From Ohessyouella blattaphilus (GTDB taxonomy: Bacteria > Bacillota > Clostridia > Lachnospirales > Lachnospiraceae), in assembly GCF_024721265.1 (NCBI RefSeq), contig NZ_JAMXOC010000021.1, forward strand, positions 1 to 57,894: 57,894 nucleotides of DNA. The letters are read 5' to 3'. Position numbers and translations under genes: made by a program. Shown here one piece after another: positions 25,581-34,254 of the stretch (the stretch's first letter is position 1; each line of letters begins with the position of its first letter). Under the pieces are notes generated by a model. That model saw nothing but the letters and a program-made list of their open reading frames with translations. It did no database searches and was not told the DNA's origin.

Positions 25581-25877
25581 TTATACAACTTGACATACCT
25601 TTATCTCAGAAAGTTCTTTCTTCATGCTCACTTTTAAATTTCTTAAATCAATATCATTTTGCATATCCAAGAAATATTTATCTGAAACCTGGAAAAACTT
25701 TGCAAGACGCAAAGATGTGTCTACCGTTACCTTTCTGCGGTTATGTAATATGTCTTGAATTCTTGATACCGGCACATGTATCTCTTGGGCCAAGCGATAT
25801 GCCGAAATATTTAATGGGCTCATAAATTCCTCCTGCAGAATCTCCCCCATTGTTGTAGTAATAATAAAATCAACCAT
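25581..25877 (-). CDS. higA: HigA-type antitoxin (Xre family)
   Basis: The 98 residues have the HigA plan: GEILQEEFMSPLNISAYRLA leading into the helix-turn-helix (IHVPVSRIQDILHNRRKVTVDTSLRLAKFF). Antitoxins of this family bind and block the HigB RNase and repress their own promoter. The frame is open to 25895, but the ATG at 25877 has AGGAGG seven bases upstream. Gene order is toxin first, antitoxin second, as usual for hig. A likely operator is at 26205-26216. Confidence 0.9.
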   Translation of the reverse strand: MVDFIITTTMGEILQEEFMSPLNISAYRLAQEIHVPVSRIQDILHNRRKVTVDTSLRLAKFFQVSDKYFLDMQNDIDLRNLKVSMKKELSEIKVCQVV

Positions 25878-25902
25878 GAGAATCCTCCTCTCCATATGAA
25901 TG

Positions 25903-26184
25903 CTAATGGTAATCTACAATCTCAACATTAAAAAAATCTTTTTTTTCTATGTTGAAACACACTCGGTACTGATCATTTATTCTTATACTGTATTGACCAG
26001 ACCGATTACCTTGTAGCAGCTCTAATCGATTTGCTGGTGGAACACGCAAGTCCTCTAAACCCTCTGCATTATCAATCATAATCAACTTGCGCAGCGCTAT
26101 ACGTTGAATTGATTGAGGAAGTTTCTTGGAGAACACTTGGTTATATATTTTTTCCGTTTCTTTATCAGCAAAGCTTTTTATCAT
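25903..26184 (-). CDS. higB: HigB-type toxin (RelE-fold mRNA endonuclease)
   Basis: The 93 residues match HigB/plasmid-killer toxins over their whole length: MIKSFADKETEKIYNQVFSKK, LEDLRVPPANRLELLQG, and the basic-aromatic GQYSIRINDQYRVCFN that contacts mRNA on the ribosome. The start is fixed by the conserved MIKSF. Only six bases separate the -10 box from the ATG and no Shine-Dalgarno site is present, so the toxin appears to be translated from a leaderless message while the antitoxin has a strong site. Confidence 0.92.
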   Translation of the reverse strand: MIKSFADKETEKIYNQVFSKKLPQSIQRIALRKLIMIDNAEGLEDLRVPPANRLELLQGNRSGQYSIRINDQYRVCFNIEKKDFFNVEIVDYH

Positions 26185-26190
26185 AATTAC

Positions 26191-26219
26191 ATTATACCCG
26201 CTTTACGTGCACACGTCAA
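26191..26219 (-). promoter_or_regulatory. higBA promoter with inverted-repeat operator
   Basis: The minus strand reads TTGACG (26214-26219), 17 bp and TATAAT (26191-26196). The spacer contains ACGTG-CA-CACGT (26205-26216), a candidate HigA operator reaching into the -35 box. Confidence 0.75.
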
Positions 26220-26237
26220 TAGGTTGTATGTAAACGC

Positions 26238-26846
26238 CTATTTTTTTCCTTTCATAATAAACATCGACGCATCCATATTCATAAAAAGCTTCTCGCCCTG
26301 ATAAAAGGTTCTACTCACCACCTCCGTAAAGCCGACTTGTTCTAGCATTTGCTTAAGCGCCTCTTGTTCAAAACCATTATGGACATTCTCGGCAGTAATA
26401 GCCGGCTGCTTATCAAAGTCAATAATGATTAGGTGCCCGCCAGGATTCAATAGCTGAAATAGCTTCTCAAGAATCCCTGTCGTATCTGATATATGGAGCA
26501 AGGTCTGGACGATAAAGATGTAATCCCCTCTAATCTCACTTGCTTCTTCCCGCTCAAGATCGAGACAGATTGCTTGTCCTCTTTCTGTCTGTAATTGACG
26601 TAGCTTCTCCTTCGTCACTTCAATCATCTGTTCCGAAGAATCGAGAAAGAGAACACTACGGAAATCCTCAAGGAATTCCATGCCGATAAGCCCCGTTCCG
26701 CACCCAAAATCAAGCGCTACCTTGCCCCTTGTGTCCGCTCCCACAATAACGCGGCGGACTTCCTCGGCGCAGAGTTTGCCTATTTCTATTCGCTGTTCGT
26801 TATCATACGCCCTCGCAATGCGATCAAATATCTCTGTATTCCCCAT
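26238..26846 (-). CDS. Class I SAM-dependent methyltransferase
   Basis: The 202 residues have the Rossmann methyltransferase core: VALDFGCGTGLIGMEF (motif I), VLFLDSSEQMI (motif II), DYIFIVQTLLHI (motif IV) and GGHLIIIDFDK (motif V). The target is unknown; layout resembles small-molecule methyltransferases of the UbiE/Tam group. The start at 26846 has GCAGGAAC upstream. It lies beside higBA but has no evident link. Confidence 0.85.
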   Translation of the reverse strand: MGNTEIFDRIARAYDNEQRIEIGKLCAEEVRRVIVGADTRGKVALDFGCGTGLIGMEFLEDFRSVLFLDSSEQMIEVTKEKLRQLQTERGQAICLDLEREEASEIRGDYIFIVQTLLHISDTTGILEKLFQLLNPGGHLIIIDFDKQPAITAENVHNGFEQEALKQMLEQVGFTEVVSRTFYQGEKLFMNMDASMFIMKGKK

Positions 26847-26886
26847 AGTTCCTGCCTTTCGCAAATCTTAATTCTTCTACAAAATA

Positions 26887-26915
26887 TTGCTTTTTTCCCT
26901 TAATCTCGATACAAT
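26887..26915 (+). promoter_or_regulatory. Predicted promoter of the gene at 26971
   Basis: TTGCTT (26887-26892), 17 bp and TACAAT (26910-26915) give a start near 26,922, about 50 bases before the ATG. Further TATAAT-like sequences lie just downstream. Confidence 0.55.
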
Positions 26916-26970
26916 GACCTATAATATGCTATGATAACACAGATACAGATATAATAGGAGTAGATAAAAC

Positions 26971-28455
26971 ATGAGTAGCACAGATCCTTCCAGGCTTGCA
27001 AGCGCCATGACTGCCCTCGGCCTTTCCGCAGTTGCTCTTGCCGAAGAATCCGGCCTTTCCAATTCTCTAATCTCCCGCTGGCAAAAAGGAGCAAGACCCA
27101 TTCCCACGAAAGGGCACACTCTCCAAGACTTAGCGGCCGCTCTCTCTTCCTTAGACAAAGAGGGGAAGCTTGACGACCTCTTAACTGCTTACAATGATGG
27201 CAGTTCCAAGGAACAAATGATTGAGCGATATCTTCTAGGTACCGAAATGCCCGGTCTTTCCCTGCAGATGGCGCCACCGACAATTCAGCGCAGCGGTGAA
27301 TACGTAGCTCAGCAACGCGTGTTACTCGGAGTAGAAGGCTTCCGCAAGGCCGCGCTTCTCATGCTAGACTATCTCGCCCAATTACCCCCAGGACAAAGCC
27401 TAACGATTTGTGCCCATCATAACTTTGAGCTCTGGCACGGCAATCTCGCCTTTGCCCTACGCTTCCTCAAAAGACTACCTAAGGTTCTCCAGAAAAAAGC
27501 CCAGATTACTTTAATCACTCACAATGCCGAAGGCTTTGATGGCAGTCCTTATTTTTCTGTCTACTGGCTCGTCCTCCAGCTAAAAGGGCTAATTCGCATT
27601 CGTTACTATGACAGCGACGCACCCGCCGTGGATTTCGTCGCTAGTATAAAAGGCTTTTGGAGCGGTCGCTTAGAACACGATGACACCGCCGCTGATGGTC
27701 TCATCACCACCCTCTACACCGATCCTCGCAACATCCGCCCAGACGAAGCCCATTGCGCTGATTTTAGCGAACGCAGCGCCGCGATAGGGCAATTTGGGTT
27801 TTTAAAGGATGCTTCAGATAAAAACTGGTTAACTCCCCCCTTAATAACTGAATTTTCGGTAATTCAAAGGGTTCCTTCCCTTGGCCTTTTAACGGCGGCA
27901 GAAGGTACAACCCTCTTAGAAGGTATCCATACCAAACTACCAGCTTACCTCTTTAGTGACCCCCAGGATTACCTTAACGGCGAATATACAATTATCCTTT
28001 GCCGAGAAGATGTCCAAGCAGGCCTGGCTAAGCCTTACCGAATCAACGAGCCTTTGAGTGCGCTCGCCGGTCAGGACGTACCGATTCCTCGGGAACTTTT
28101 GGCGTCTCAATTAGAACGGATTCTAAGCGCTATCGATCAAAATCCCGCTTTTCAGGTGGCCTTAATGCCTAAGAGCGCTTTCGAAAAACTTAACCTAGAG
28201 TTCATCTGCTGGCAACCACGCCTAGCGCTCGGCTGGCTACCAGACCTAAGTGAAAGTCTCTTAACCGACGACGCGGCAACCTGCGTCGGCTTTACCAATG
28301 CCATCACTCACGTCTGGGGACGCTTACATAAAGGATGGACAAGCAAAAGAAAAGTTAAAAACACGCTCCGCAAATGGCTTTCCGGTACAGGACTAGACGA
28401 ACATATTCCCGATAGCGCTACCGTACGCAACTGGGAAGTCCTGCCGAAAGAATAA
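26971..28455 (+). CDS. Uncharacterised 494-residue protein with N-terminal HTH
   Basis: The first 65 residues look like an Xre-type helix-turn-helix (LGLSAVALAEESGLSNSLISRWQKGARP). The remaining 430 residues are soluble and mixed alpha/beta; I do not recognise a domain. Noticeable segments are SLTICAHHNFELWHGNLAF, ITLITHNAEGFDGSPYFSVY and the basic end WTSKRKVKNTLRKWLSGTG. No signal peptide or membrane helix is seen. It may be a one-component regulator whose large C-terminal part senses something. It stands alone, converging on the luxR-type gene with a four-base gap. Confidence 0.75.
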   Translation: MSSTDPSRLASAMTALGLSAVALAEESGLSNSLISRWQKGARPIPTKGHTLQDLAAALSSLDKEGKLDDLLTAYNDGSSKEQMIERYLLGTEMPGLSLQMAPPTIQRSGEYVAQQRVLLGVEGFRKAALLMLDYLAQLPPGQSLTICAHHNFELWHGNLAFALRFLKRLPKVLQKKAQITLITHNAEGFDGSPYFSVYWLVLQLKGLIRIRYYDSDAPAVDFVASIKGFWSGRLEHDDTAADGLITTLYTDPRNIRPDEAHCADFSERSAAIGQFGFLKDASDKNWLTPPLITEFSVIQRVPSLGLLTAAEGTTLLEGIHTKLPAYLFSDPQDYLNGEYTIILCREDVQAGLAKPYRINEPLSALAGQDVPIPRELLASQLERILSAIDQNPAFQVALMPKSAFEKLNLEFICWQPRLALGWLPDLSESLLTDDAATCVGFTNAITHVWGRLHKGWTSKRKVKNTLRKWLSGTGLDEHIPDSATVRNWEVLPKE

Positions 28456-28459
28456 CCCT

Positions 28460-31030
28460 TTAAATGATCTGCCTGCTATGGGCAATAGATACGGCATCCG
28501 CACTATTTTTTGCCCCTAGCTTGGCATAGATGTTACTTAAAAACTTCTGTACTCCGCTAATCGATACTCCTAGGTTAAACGCAATATCTGAGCGTGACAG
28601 CCCCCCTGCCAGCAACTTCAGAACCTGCATTTCCCTTGGCGTAAGTTTTGTCGCTGACTGGGTGTAACCTTTTTTAACGTTTCCATATTCTGCCCGAATC
28701 AATCGTAAATTCTTACTATGCAAGTTGCACAGCCTCTCCAATTCACCCAACCACTGATAGTCAATTTCCTCTAGTTGTTTTTCCTTAACAAGGTTAAGAA
28801 GGGGCGTTAAGTAGCCTCCATAACGCATCAAAGGATAGAACAAGTTTTCCCGGCGCACTAATTGATACGCTTTCACGAAAGCGGCACTCGCCTTTTCCGG
28901 CTCCTCTTGCTGGAGATAATCAAGCCCATGCAAGAGATGACGGTCTACGTTAAGCGTCCAAATACTGCGCTGAGACAGGAGTTCATCAATCTCATCCACT
29001 AGCGCCGAGAATAGCGAATAGTTTTCTTCTTGATAAGCACACATGGCACACACCAGAATATTCTTGCCGACAAACGACCGCTTTTCATTATAATAGCGGT
29101 GTAGATCTGCCTCCCGAATCCACTGAGCAATGCCATCTCTTTCATTAATATAGAAGGAATAACTGGCCGCTAATACATCTCTTAAATCCCGGAATTTCTC
29201 CGTATCATTCTCTTCACAGTAGGCATCCAAGCTCTGCAAATACTTGCGAATCCCTTTATTCTCACCCCTGCCAAAAGCAGCATTGATAAGGACATTATAA
29301 GCATTGATAACAATGTCGTGTTGATGCGATAAGGTGGCCTTAAAAATGGCTTGATTCGCTCGGAATTCGGCTTTTTCATAATTGCAAAGGCCAAGGTATC
29401 GCTGCGCATCGAAAAGATAATCAAAGCCCGATAAGCACCCATTGCTTACCTGAGAGAAAAGCTCAATAAACTGATAGAAATACGCCGCCATCTCCTCGGC
29501 ATTCTTGCTCCCATCCGCTGGCAAAAAGAAAATTTCATTTTCATTTACCAAGTAGCTCTGCTGGTTAGTCAAAATACTCCCTCCAGGCAAGCTTTTTACC
29601 GCCTTCTCAAGCAAAGACAAATCAAATATCTCTTCTTGCCGCAAACTCATAATTGCCTGCAAGAGATAACACTCCCCTAGAATCCTTTGATTCTCTTCCT
29701 GGTTCTCCTCGAGTTCTGCCACTAGCTCGGCGATAAGAGTTACCGCTTGCTCGACCCGGTTATATTTAAAATACTCCTGCCCCGTAAAAAAGCGAATCCA
29801 AGGATTTGTCTTCGTCAAATCCTCTCCCAAAGACTGCAAATACTTAAGAATCCTCTGAGTATAAGGAATCCCCAAATTATAGGGAGATAGCATGGTCAGA
29901 CACCGAGTAATCCCGTCATAGTGATTGGCTTTAATATAAAGCTCAATGACCATACGCATATCTGTATAGTCAAAAAGATAATCGCCTAGGATATCCATCG
30001 TCTCTGACTGTTTCTTCTCATCTAAAAGCAAAAACTTTGAGCTCAAAAAATGATGGTAAGGCTTGACGAAGCGAAAGCTTTGATCTCTCACCGAAACCTC
30101 GATAAAAGGGTTCGTTGCTAACTGCCGCGTAATCTCACTGGTCTTCTCGCTCCCATGATTGCTTAAAAGCTTTAGAATAATCTCCAAGTTAAAGGCCTTA
30201 AATCCAGAAAGCTTTATTAGTAGCGTCTGGATAGCCGGCTCGTAATTGCCATAATAATTCGCTGACATCATGTTAAAAGTATTCTGGAAGATAACCTCTC
30301 GCTCGTCTTCGCCTAATGCAGCATAGGCATGAACCACGAGAGGCCACCCTTCCATCGTCTCCATCACGTCTTGCAAGTCCTCACTAGCTAGCTCCTTCCC
30401 ATAGATGCGGAATAAGTGCTGGACCTCCTCTTCTGTAAAGGCCAAATCCACAGTATTAAGGCTTCTGTACTTATGGGTGCTCTCATAAAGCAAATGAAGC
30501 GGCTGCACCGAGATGTTCATAATCCCCTCATTAGAAATCATAATGACATGTACCGATAGAGAATGATACACCTGATTCAGAGATTGCATCAAGTTCAGAA
30601 AATCTAACACCTGCTGGTTCTTTATAAGCTCAAAATTGTCAAACACCATAACTACTCGGTGCTCCTTACCTAAAAACTCTTCTTGGCTTTCAAGCTCCTG
30701 CAGAAATTCCGACATCGCCGCCGCGCTCTCGGGGAATTCCTGCCTCTCCATCACCTCTGCCATCACCGTAAATTCTTTCCTAGCGGCTCTAGCGAGACTT
30801 CGCCAAAAGTGGGAAGTCTCGTTATCTAAGTCCGAGAAATTGTGCCACACCAGCGTCACGCTAAGCTTTTGCACATACGCGGAAACTAAAGTCGTCTTCC
30901 CATATCCCGGTGGCGCCGATACAGTGGTTACCGTATTCTCTAACGACCGTGCTAGGATCTCCTGCAGCCGTGGTCGCTTTATGTAGCCTCGTGGCAAAGG
31001 TAGCCCCGGTAAATAATTTCTTTTTTGCAT
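28460..31030 (-). CDS. MalT-like LuxR-family regulator (STAND ATPase)
   Basis: The 856 residues follow the MalT plan: NTPase domain with Walker A APPGYGKTTL (near residue 39) and a VVMVFDNF Walker B, a winged-helix region, a long TPR-like helical sensor (about 370-780), and a C-terminal LuxR helix-turn-helix (TPREMQVLKLLAGGLSRSDI). Such proteins are usually activators driven by a ligand and ATP. The start is the ATG at 31030 because GGAGG would touch a GTG at 31036. It is divergent from the pilus operon, and repeated CAGTA boxes lie between, so it is the likely pilus activator. Confidence 0.9.
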   Translation of the reverse strand: MQKRNYLPGLPLPRGYIKRPRLQEILARSLENTVTTVSAPPGYGKTTLVSAYVQKLSVTLVWHNFSDLDNETSHFWRSLARAARKEFTVMAEVMERQEFPESAAAMSEFLQELESQEEFLGKEHRVVMVFDNFELIKNQQVLDFLNLMQSLNQVYHSLSVHVIMISNEGIMNISVQPLHLLYESTHKYRSLNTVDLAFTEEEVQHLFRIYGKELASEDLQDVMETMEGWPLVVHAYAALGEDEREVIFQNTFNMMSANYYGNYEPAIQTLLIKLSGFKAFNLEIILKLLSNHGSEKTSEITRQLATNPFIEVSVRDQSFRFVKPYHHFLSSKFLLLDEKKQSETMDILGDYLFDYTDMRMVIELYIKANHYDGITRCLTMLSPYNLGIPYTQRILKYLQSLGEDLTKTNPWIRFFTGQEYFKYNRVEQAVTLIAELVAELEENQEENQRILGECYLLQAIMSLRQEEIFDLSLLEKAVKSLPGGSILTNQQSYLVNENEIFFLPADGSKNAEEMAAYFYQFIELFSQVSNGCLSGFDYLFDAQRYLGLCNYEKAEFRANQAIFKATLSHQHDIVINAYNVLINAAFGRGENKGIRKYLQSLDAYCEENDTEKFRDLRDVLAASYSFYINERDGIAQWIREADLHRYYNEKRSFVGKNILVCAMCAYQEENYSLFSALVDEIDELLSQRSIWTLNVDRHLLHGLDYLQQEEPEKASAAFVKAYQLVRRENLFYPLMRYGGYLTPLLNLVKEKQLEEIDYQWLGELERLCNLHSKNLRLIRAEYGNVKKGYTQSATKLTPREMQVLKLLAGGLSRSDIAFNLGVSISGVQKFLSNIYAKLGAKNSADAVSIAHSRQII

Positions 31031-31053
31031 ATTCACCCTCCAAATCTAACATT

Positions 31054-31163
31054 ACAGTATTATAATCCATTTTTCCCAAAAGTACAGTACTCAATCGAAC
31101 AGTATTTAAAACCTAATTACTACTCTAAAGAGCAGTATTAAGATTATCCGACAATTCTATAAT
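31054..31163 (+). promoter_or_regulatory. Pilus promoter region with repeated CAGTA boxes
   Basis: Four similar boxes lie in one orientation: ACAGTATTA (31054), ACAGTACTC (31084), ACAGTATTT (31099) and GCAGTATTA (31132). A clean TATAAT (31158-31163) lies 17 bp after position 31140, but the -35 place is taken by the fourth box rather than a TTGACA-like hexamer. That arrangement is typical of activator-dependent promoters. The divergent MalT-like gene at 28460-31030 is the obvious candidate to bind them. Confidence 0.6.
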
Positions 31164-31206
31164 CAAAAGCAAGTACAATGCTAAGCAAATACTGAGGAGG
31201 TGAATC

Positions 31207-34200
31207 ATGAAAACTAAAAATCAGTTACTTCGATTTTTATTGTGCATTGGACTTATTTGTATTCTTTTTACCGTTCATATTTCTTCTGCTTTGGCAACGT
31301 CGCCTAATGATATACACGACTTGCCTTTTTCATTTACTAGCTTGCTTCAGCAAAAGGAGGCACATACAGGTACGCCTTTTAGCGCTGAAACCTTAGAAGA
31401 AATACCTTCGCTAGCAGAGCACGAGGCCCTTAAAGACCAGTTATTAGAATGGAATGCCGAAGCTCTCGTCTACGAAGCCAGAGCCTTAGATGATAATCAA
31501 GGCAATATCTGGGTAACGTATCATCACCAAAGCGCGCAGTGGTATCTAACAGGAGTTAATTCTGGAACTACCGATTTTGAATACGTGCTAAGAGATGAAT
31601 TTGGGGAACGTATCGTACTGAACTGGATAAAAACCATGGATACATTACTGGAAGAAAGCCTTGTAGATGATGGAGTCGACAAGCTTTCGCTAAAAAAAGA
31701 TAGTATATTTCAGGCCCAAATTGGTGAGTTAAAGATCGACAACTACCAACAGACGCCAGAAAACCCTAGTGAAACCGAAAATGAGACTACATCAGGTAAT
31801 GAAAAGGACACATCAGGCAGCAATCCAGAAGAGAATACAGAAAATCCAAGCAACGATGTGCCTATTGAGAGGGAAGAAATTGAAACAGATACAGATACAA
31901 CAGGAGTCGCTTCGCTTAATTCAGGAAGAAGCAATCGGAGCTTTGGCATTGCCAGTACCGGCCCTGCTTCATTAACTGGATATAAGAAAGCCGAACGTGT
32001 AAGTGGGGAAAACGACACGTTCAAAGTCACCTTAGACGTTACCGGAACACCCAAAATCACTTCTACTCAGGAGCGGGTACCGGTAGACGTAGTCCTCGCC
32101 CTTGACCTAAGCGGTTCCATGGGCTCTGGACTTTTTAGTAACTGGGATTATCTAGCAAAATCATCTAAGTCGATCATCCAAATGCTACTAGATTCCTCTA
32201 ATCCAGAAGATGCAGACCTAGACATTAGGGTGGGTATGGTAGGCTATGCCAGCTTTACCGACGTCCGTGGCACTATCGCCCATAAGCCCCTTCACGGCTT
32301 GACGAGAGATCACAAAGATCTAACCTCGCTCTTCAACCTAACCTATAATGGGATGCTAACCCATCCCGGAAGTTTAAGAAGTAGCGATATCGGCGGGATT
32401 CAATTAGGAACTGGAACCAACTCCCAGGGTGGCTTTATGGCCGCTCAGGAGATGCTCGATCAGCGAAGCGCTACCGACAAAGATAAGCGGAAAGCGATTA
32501 TTATCTTCTTATCCGACGGCATGACCGAGCGCCATTATTCTAGCACTCCTAGCAGCGGTGGGTATTATAACGAAGTGGTCAGTTCTGATATTTCGCAAGC
32601 GCTAGCTGTCGCAAATCAGAACAAAAGCGTCGGCAGTACCATTTACACCGTTGGCTTTTACGAATCCAAGTATAACGCCCTACCAAGCGAAGCTGTCGCT
32701 TTACTTTCGGCAGCAGCCTCAGATAGTTCAAAGTTTAGTGCGGTTCCAAGAGACAATCTGCAAGAGAAGCTAGGCGATATCGGGCAAGAGATCAAGGAGA
32801 CCCGGTGGGTTACCGATCACAGCCACGTCGCGATTACCGACCCTATGAGCGAATACGTCACCCTACTAGAAAATGGGTATGGCGGTGAACGCATCCATAT
32901 GGAAGTTACGAAGAACCATGGTCTATCCTGGGATTCACTACCTACTACTGACTGGAATATGTATATTTATCCCAATCCCCAGGCGCTTCACGTCACCATT
33001 AGTAATTATACTTCTGACTACCAGTACCGCCTTGTGTATCACGTAAAATTAAAGTCTGAGCATTACGGTAAGGCTATTCATCAAGACCAAACAAGCGGTA
33101 GATATCCAGCACCCGGCAAATCCGGGGTTATTGCCAATGGTTACACTTATTTATCTTCAGACCTAGTAACCCAGCAAGAAGTCATGGTACCAACTGTCTA
33201 TACACCGCTCACCGAAGTAACGAAGATGACTACGAAGAAGGTGGCCTTTGACCTTCAGCGGGAAGATCTTGACCCGTCCCTAGGATTCTGGGGAATCTCG
33301 TTAACCTTTAACGACGATCACGACGATCAGAAGCTACCCATTACGGATGTCATCCTTTACGACCCCATGAGCGACTACGTAGAATACGTACCGGGCTCCA
33401 GTGCCTCTGGCGACTTTCCCGAGCTTGTAGGTATGCGCGCGAAAAAGGGCACCGCTAGTTGGGAGCTAACCTATGCACAGCCCATCTATGAAATGAATTC
33501 TAGAACTATCAGCTGGGCACTAGGAAATACGTATGACGATGACTATGTGTATCTTATGAAGTACACGGTAATGGTAAAAGAAGAGTACTTAGACGTCCGC
33601 ATACACAAGGACCAGACAAACGGCAACTACCCTGAGTGGGGTACCGACGGCGTAATTACTAACGCCCGTACCTATTTATCCTACGAGCAGAACAGCACTC
33701 GGAAAGAGCAAGATATCTTAGTGCCAGCCGTTGTCAGAATTACCTACGAGGATTTGATGTTCACAAAGTTCTATACCGATCATCAGGGCGACGAACAGCC
33801 TCTCCAAGGTGCTAAGTTCGAGCTTAGACGCTGTCTCAATCCTTACCAGCATGTCCATACCGACACCAGCAACTGCTGGAGCGAGGCCACCGAAAAGGTA
33901 TCCTTACAAGACGGTCTCGTGGTCTTTCCCACGTTGCGGACTGGCCAATACTTACTGAAAGAAACCGAAGCCCCCTTCGGCTTCCAGCGACCTAACGGCT
34001 ACTGGATTGTCACTATCTACGGGATGAACGACTTTTCTTTCAAAGGTTATGCCACAAATGGTAGCATGCCACCAGCGATCAAAGTCGATAGCAACGGCAA
34101 ATTCCGAATCCCTAACTTTTACCTTTACGGCCTGCCACTAAGCGGCCAAAAAGGGATTCTCATCTTCTTAGTTACCGGCTTTATTATTACCATCAGCGGT

Positions 34201-34254
34201 ATTCTCGCATATCGCTTTAAAAAAAATAAAATTAGGAGGAATACATATGAATAA
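31207..34254 (+). CDS. Pilus tip adhesin with vWA domain and LPLSG sorting signal
   Basis: The 1,015 residues have a signal peptide (1-30, ending SSALA), a Ser/Thr/Glu-rich linker (about 185-245), a von Willebrand A domain with the MIDAS motif DLSGSMG (about 300), beta-rich domains with a repeated HKDQT/HQDQT segment, a SpaA/Cna-B domain with the E-box YLLKETEAP (about 918), then LPLSG at 976-980, a membrane helix and a basic tail. A minor pilin with vWA at the tip is the usual design (as RrgA or GBS PilA). GAGGAGGTGA precedes the ATG. It overlaps the backbone pilin gene by eight bases. Confidence 0.92.
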   Translation: MKTKNQLLRFLLCIGLICILFTVHISSALATSPNDIHDLPFSFTSLLQQKEAHTGTPFSAETLEEIPSLAEHEALKDQLLEWNAEALVYEARALDDNQGNIWVTYHHQSAQWYLTGVNSGTTDFEYVLRDEFGERIVLNWIKTMDTLLEESLVDDGVDKLSLKKDSIFQAQIGELKIDNYQQTPENPSETENETTSGNEKDTSGSNPEENTENPSNDVPIEREEIETDTDTTGVASLNSGRSNRSFGIASTGPASLTGYKKAERVSGENDTFKVTLDVTGTPKITSTQERVPVDVVLALDLSGSMGSGLFSNWDYLAKSSKSIIQMLLDSSNPEDADLDIRVGMVGYASFTDVRGTIAHKPLHGLTRDHKDLTSLFNLTYNGMLTHPGSLRSSDIGGIQLGTGTNSQGGFMAAQEMLDQRSATDKDKRKAIIIFLSDGMTERHYSSTPSSGGYYNEVVSSDISQALAVANQNKSVGSTIYTVGFYESKYNALPSEAVALLSAAASDSSKFSAVPRDNLQEKLGDIGQEIKETRWVTDHSHVAITDPMSEYVTLLENGYGGERIHMEVTKNHGLSWDSLPTTDWNMYIYPNPQALHVTISNYTSDYQYRLVYHVKLKSEHYGKAIHQDQTSGRYPAPGKSGVIANGYTYLSSDLVTQQEVMVPTVYTPLTEVTKMTTKKVAFDLQREDLDPSLGFWGISLTFNDDHDDQKLPITDVILYDPMSDYVEYVPGSSASGDFPELVGMRAKKGTASWELTYAQPIYEMNSRTISWALGNTYDDDYVYLMKYTVMVKEEYLDVRIHKDQTNGNYPEWGTDGVITNARTYLSYEQNSTRKEQDILVPAVVRITYEDLMFTKFYTDHQGDEQPLQGAKFELRRCLNPYQHVHTDTSNCWSEATEKVSLQDGLVVFPTLRTGQYLLKETEAPFGFQRPNGYWIVTIYGMNDFSFKGYATNGSMPPAIKVDSNGKFRIPNFYLYGLPLSGQKGILIFLVTGFIITISGILAYRFKKNKIRRNTYE

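Noticed and set aside
26900-27283. Minus-strand frame of 127 codons over the start of the HTH gene
   Set aside because: It runs antisense to the well-supported gene at 26971, has low-complexity sequence and no family resemblance.
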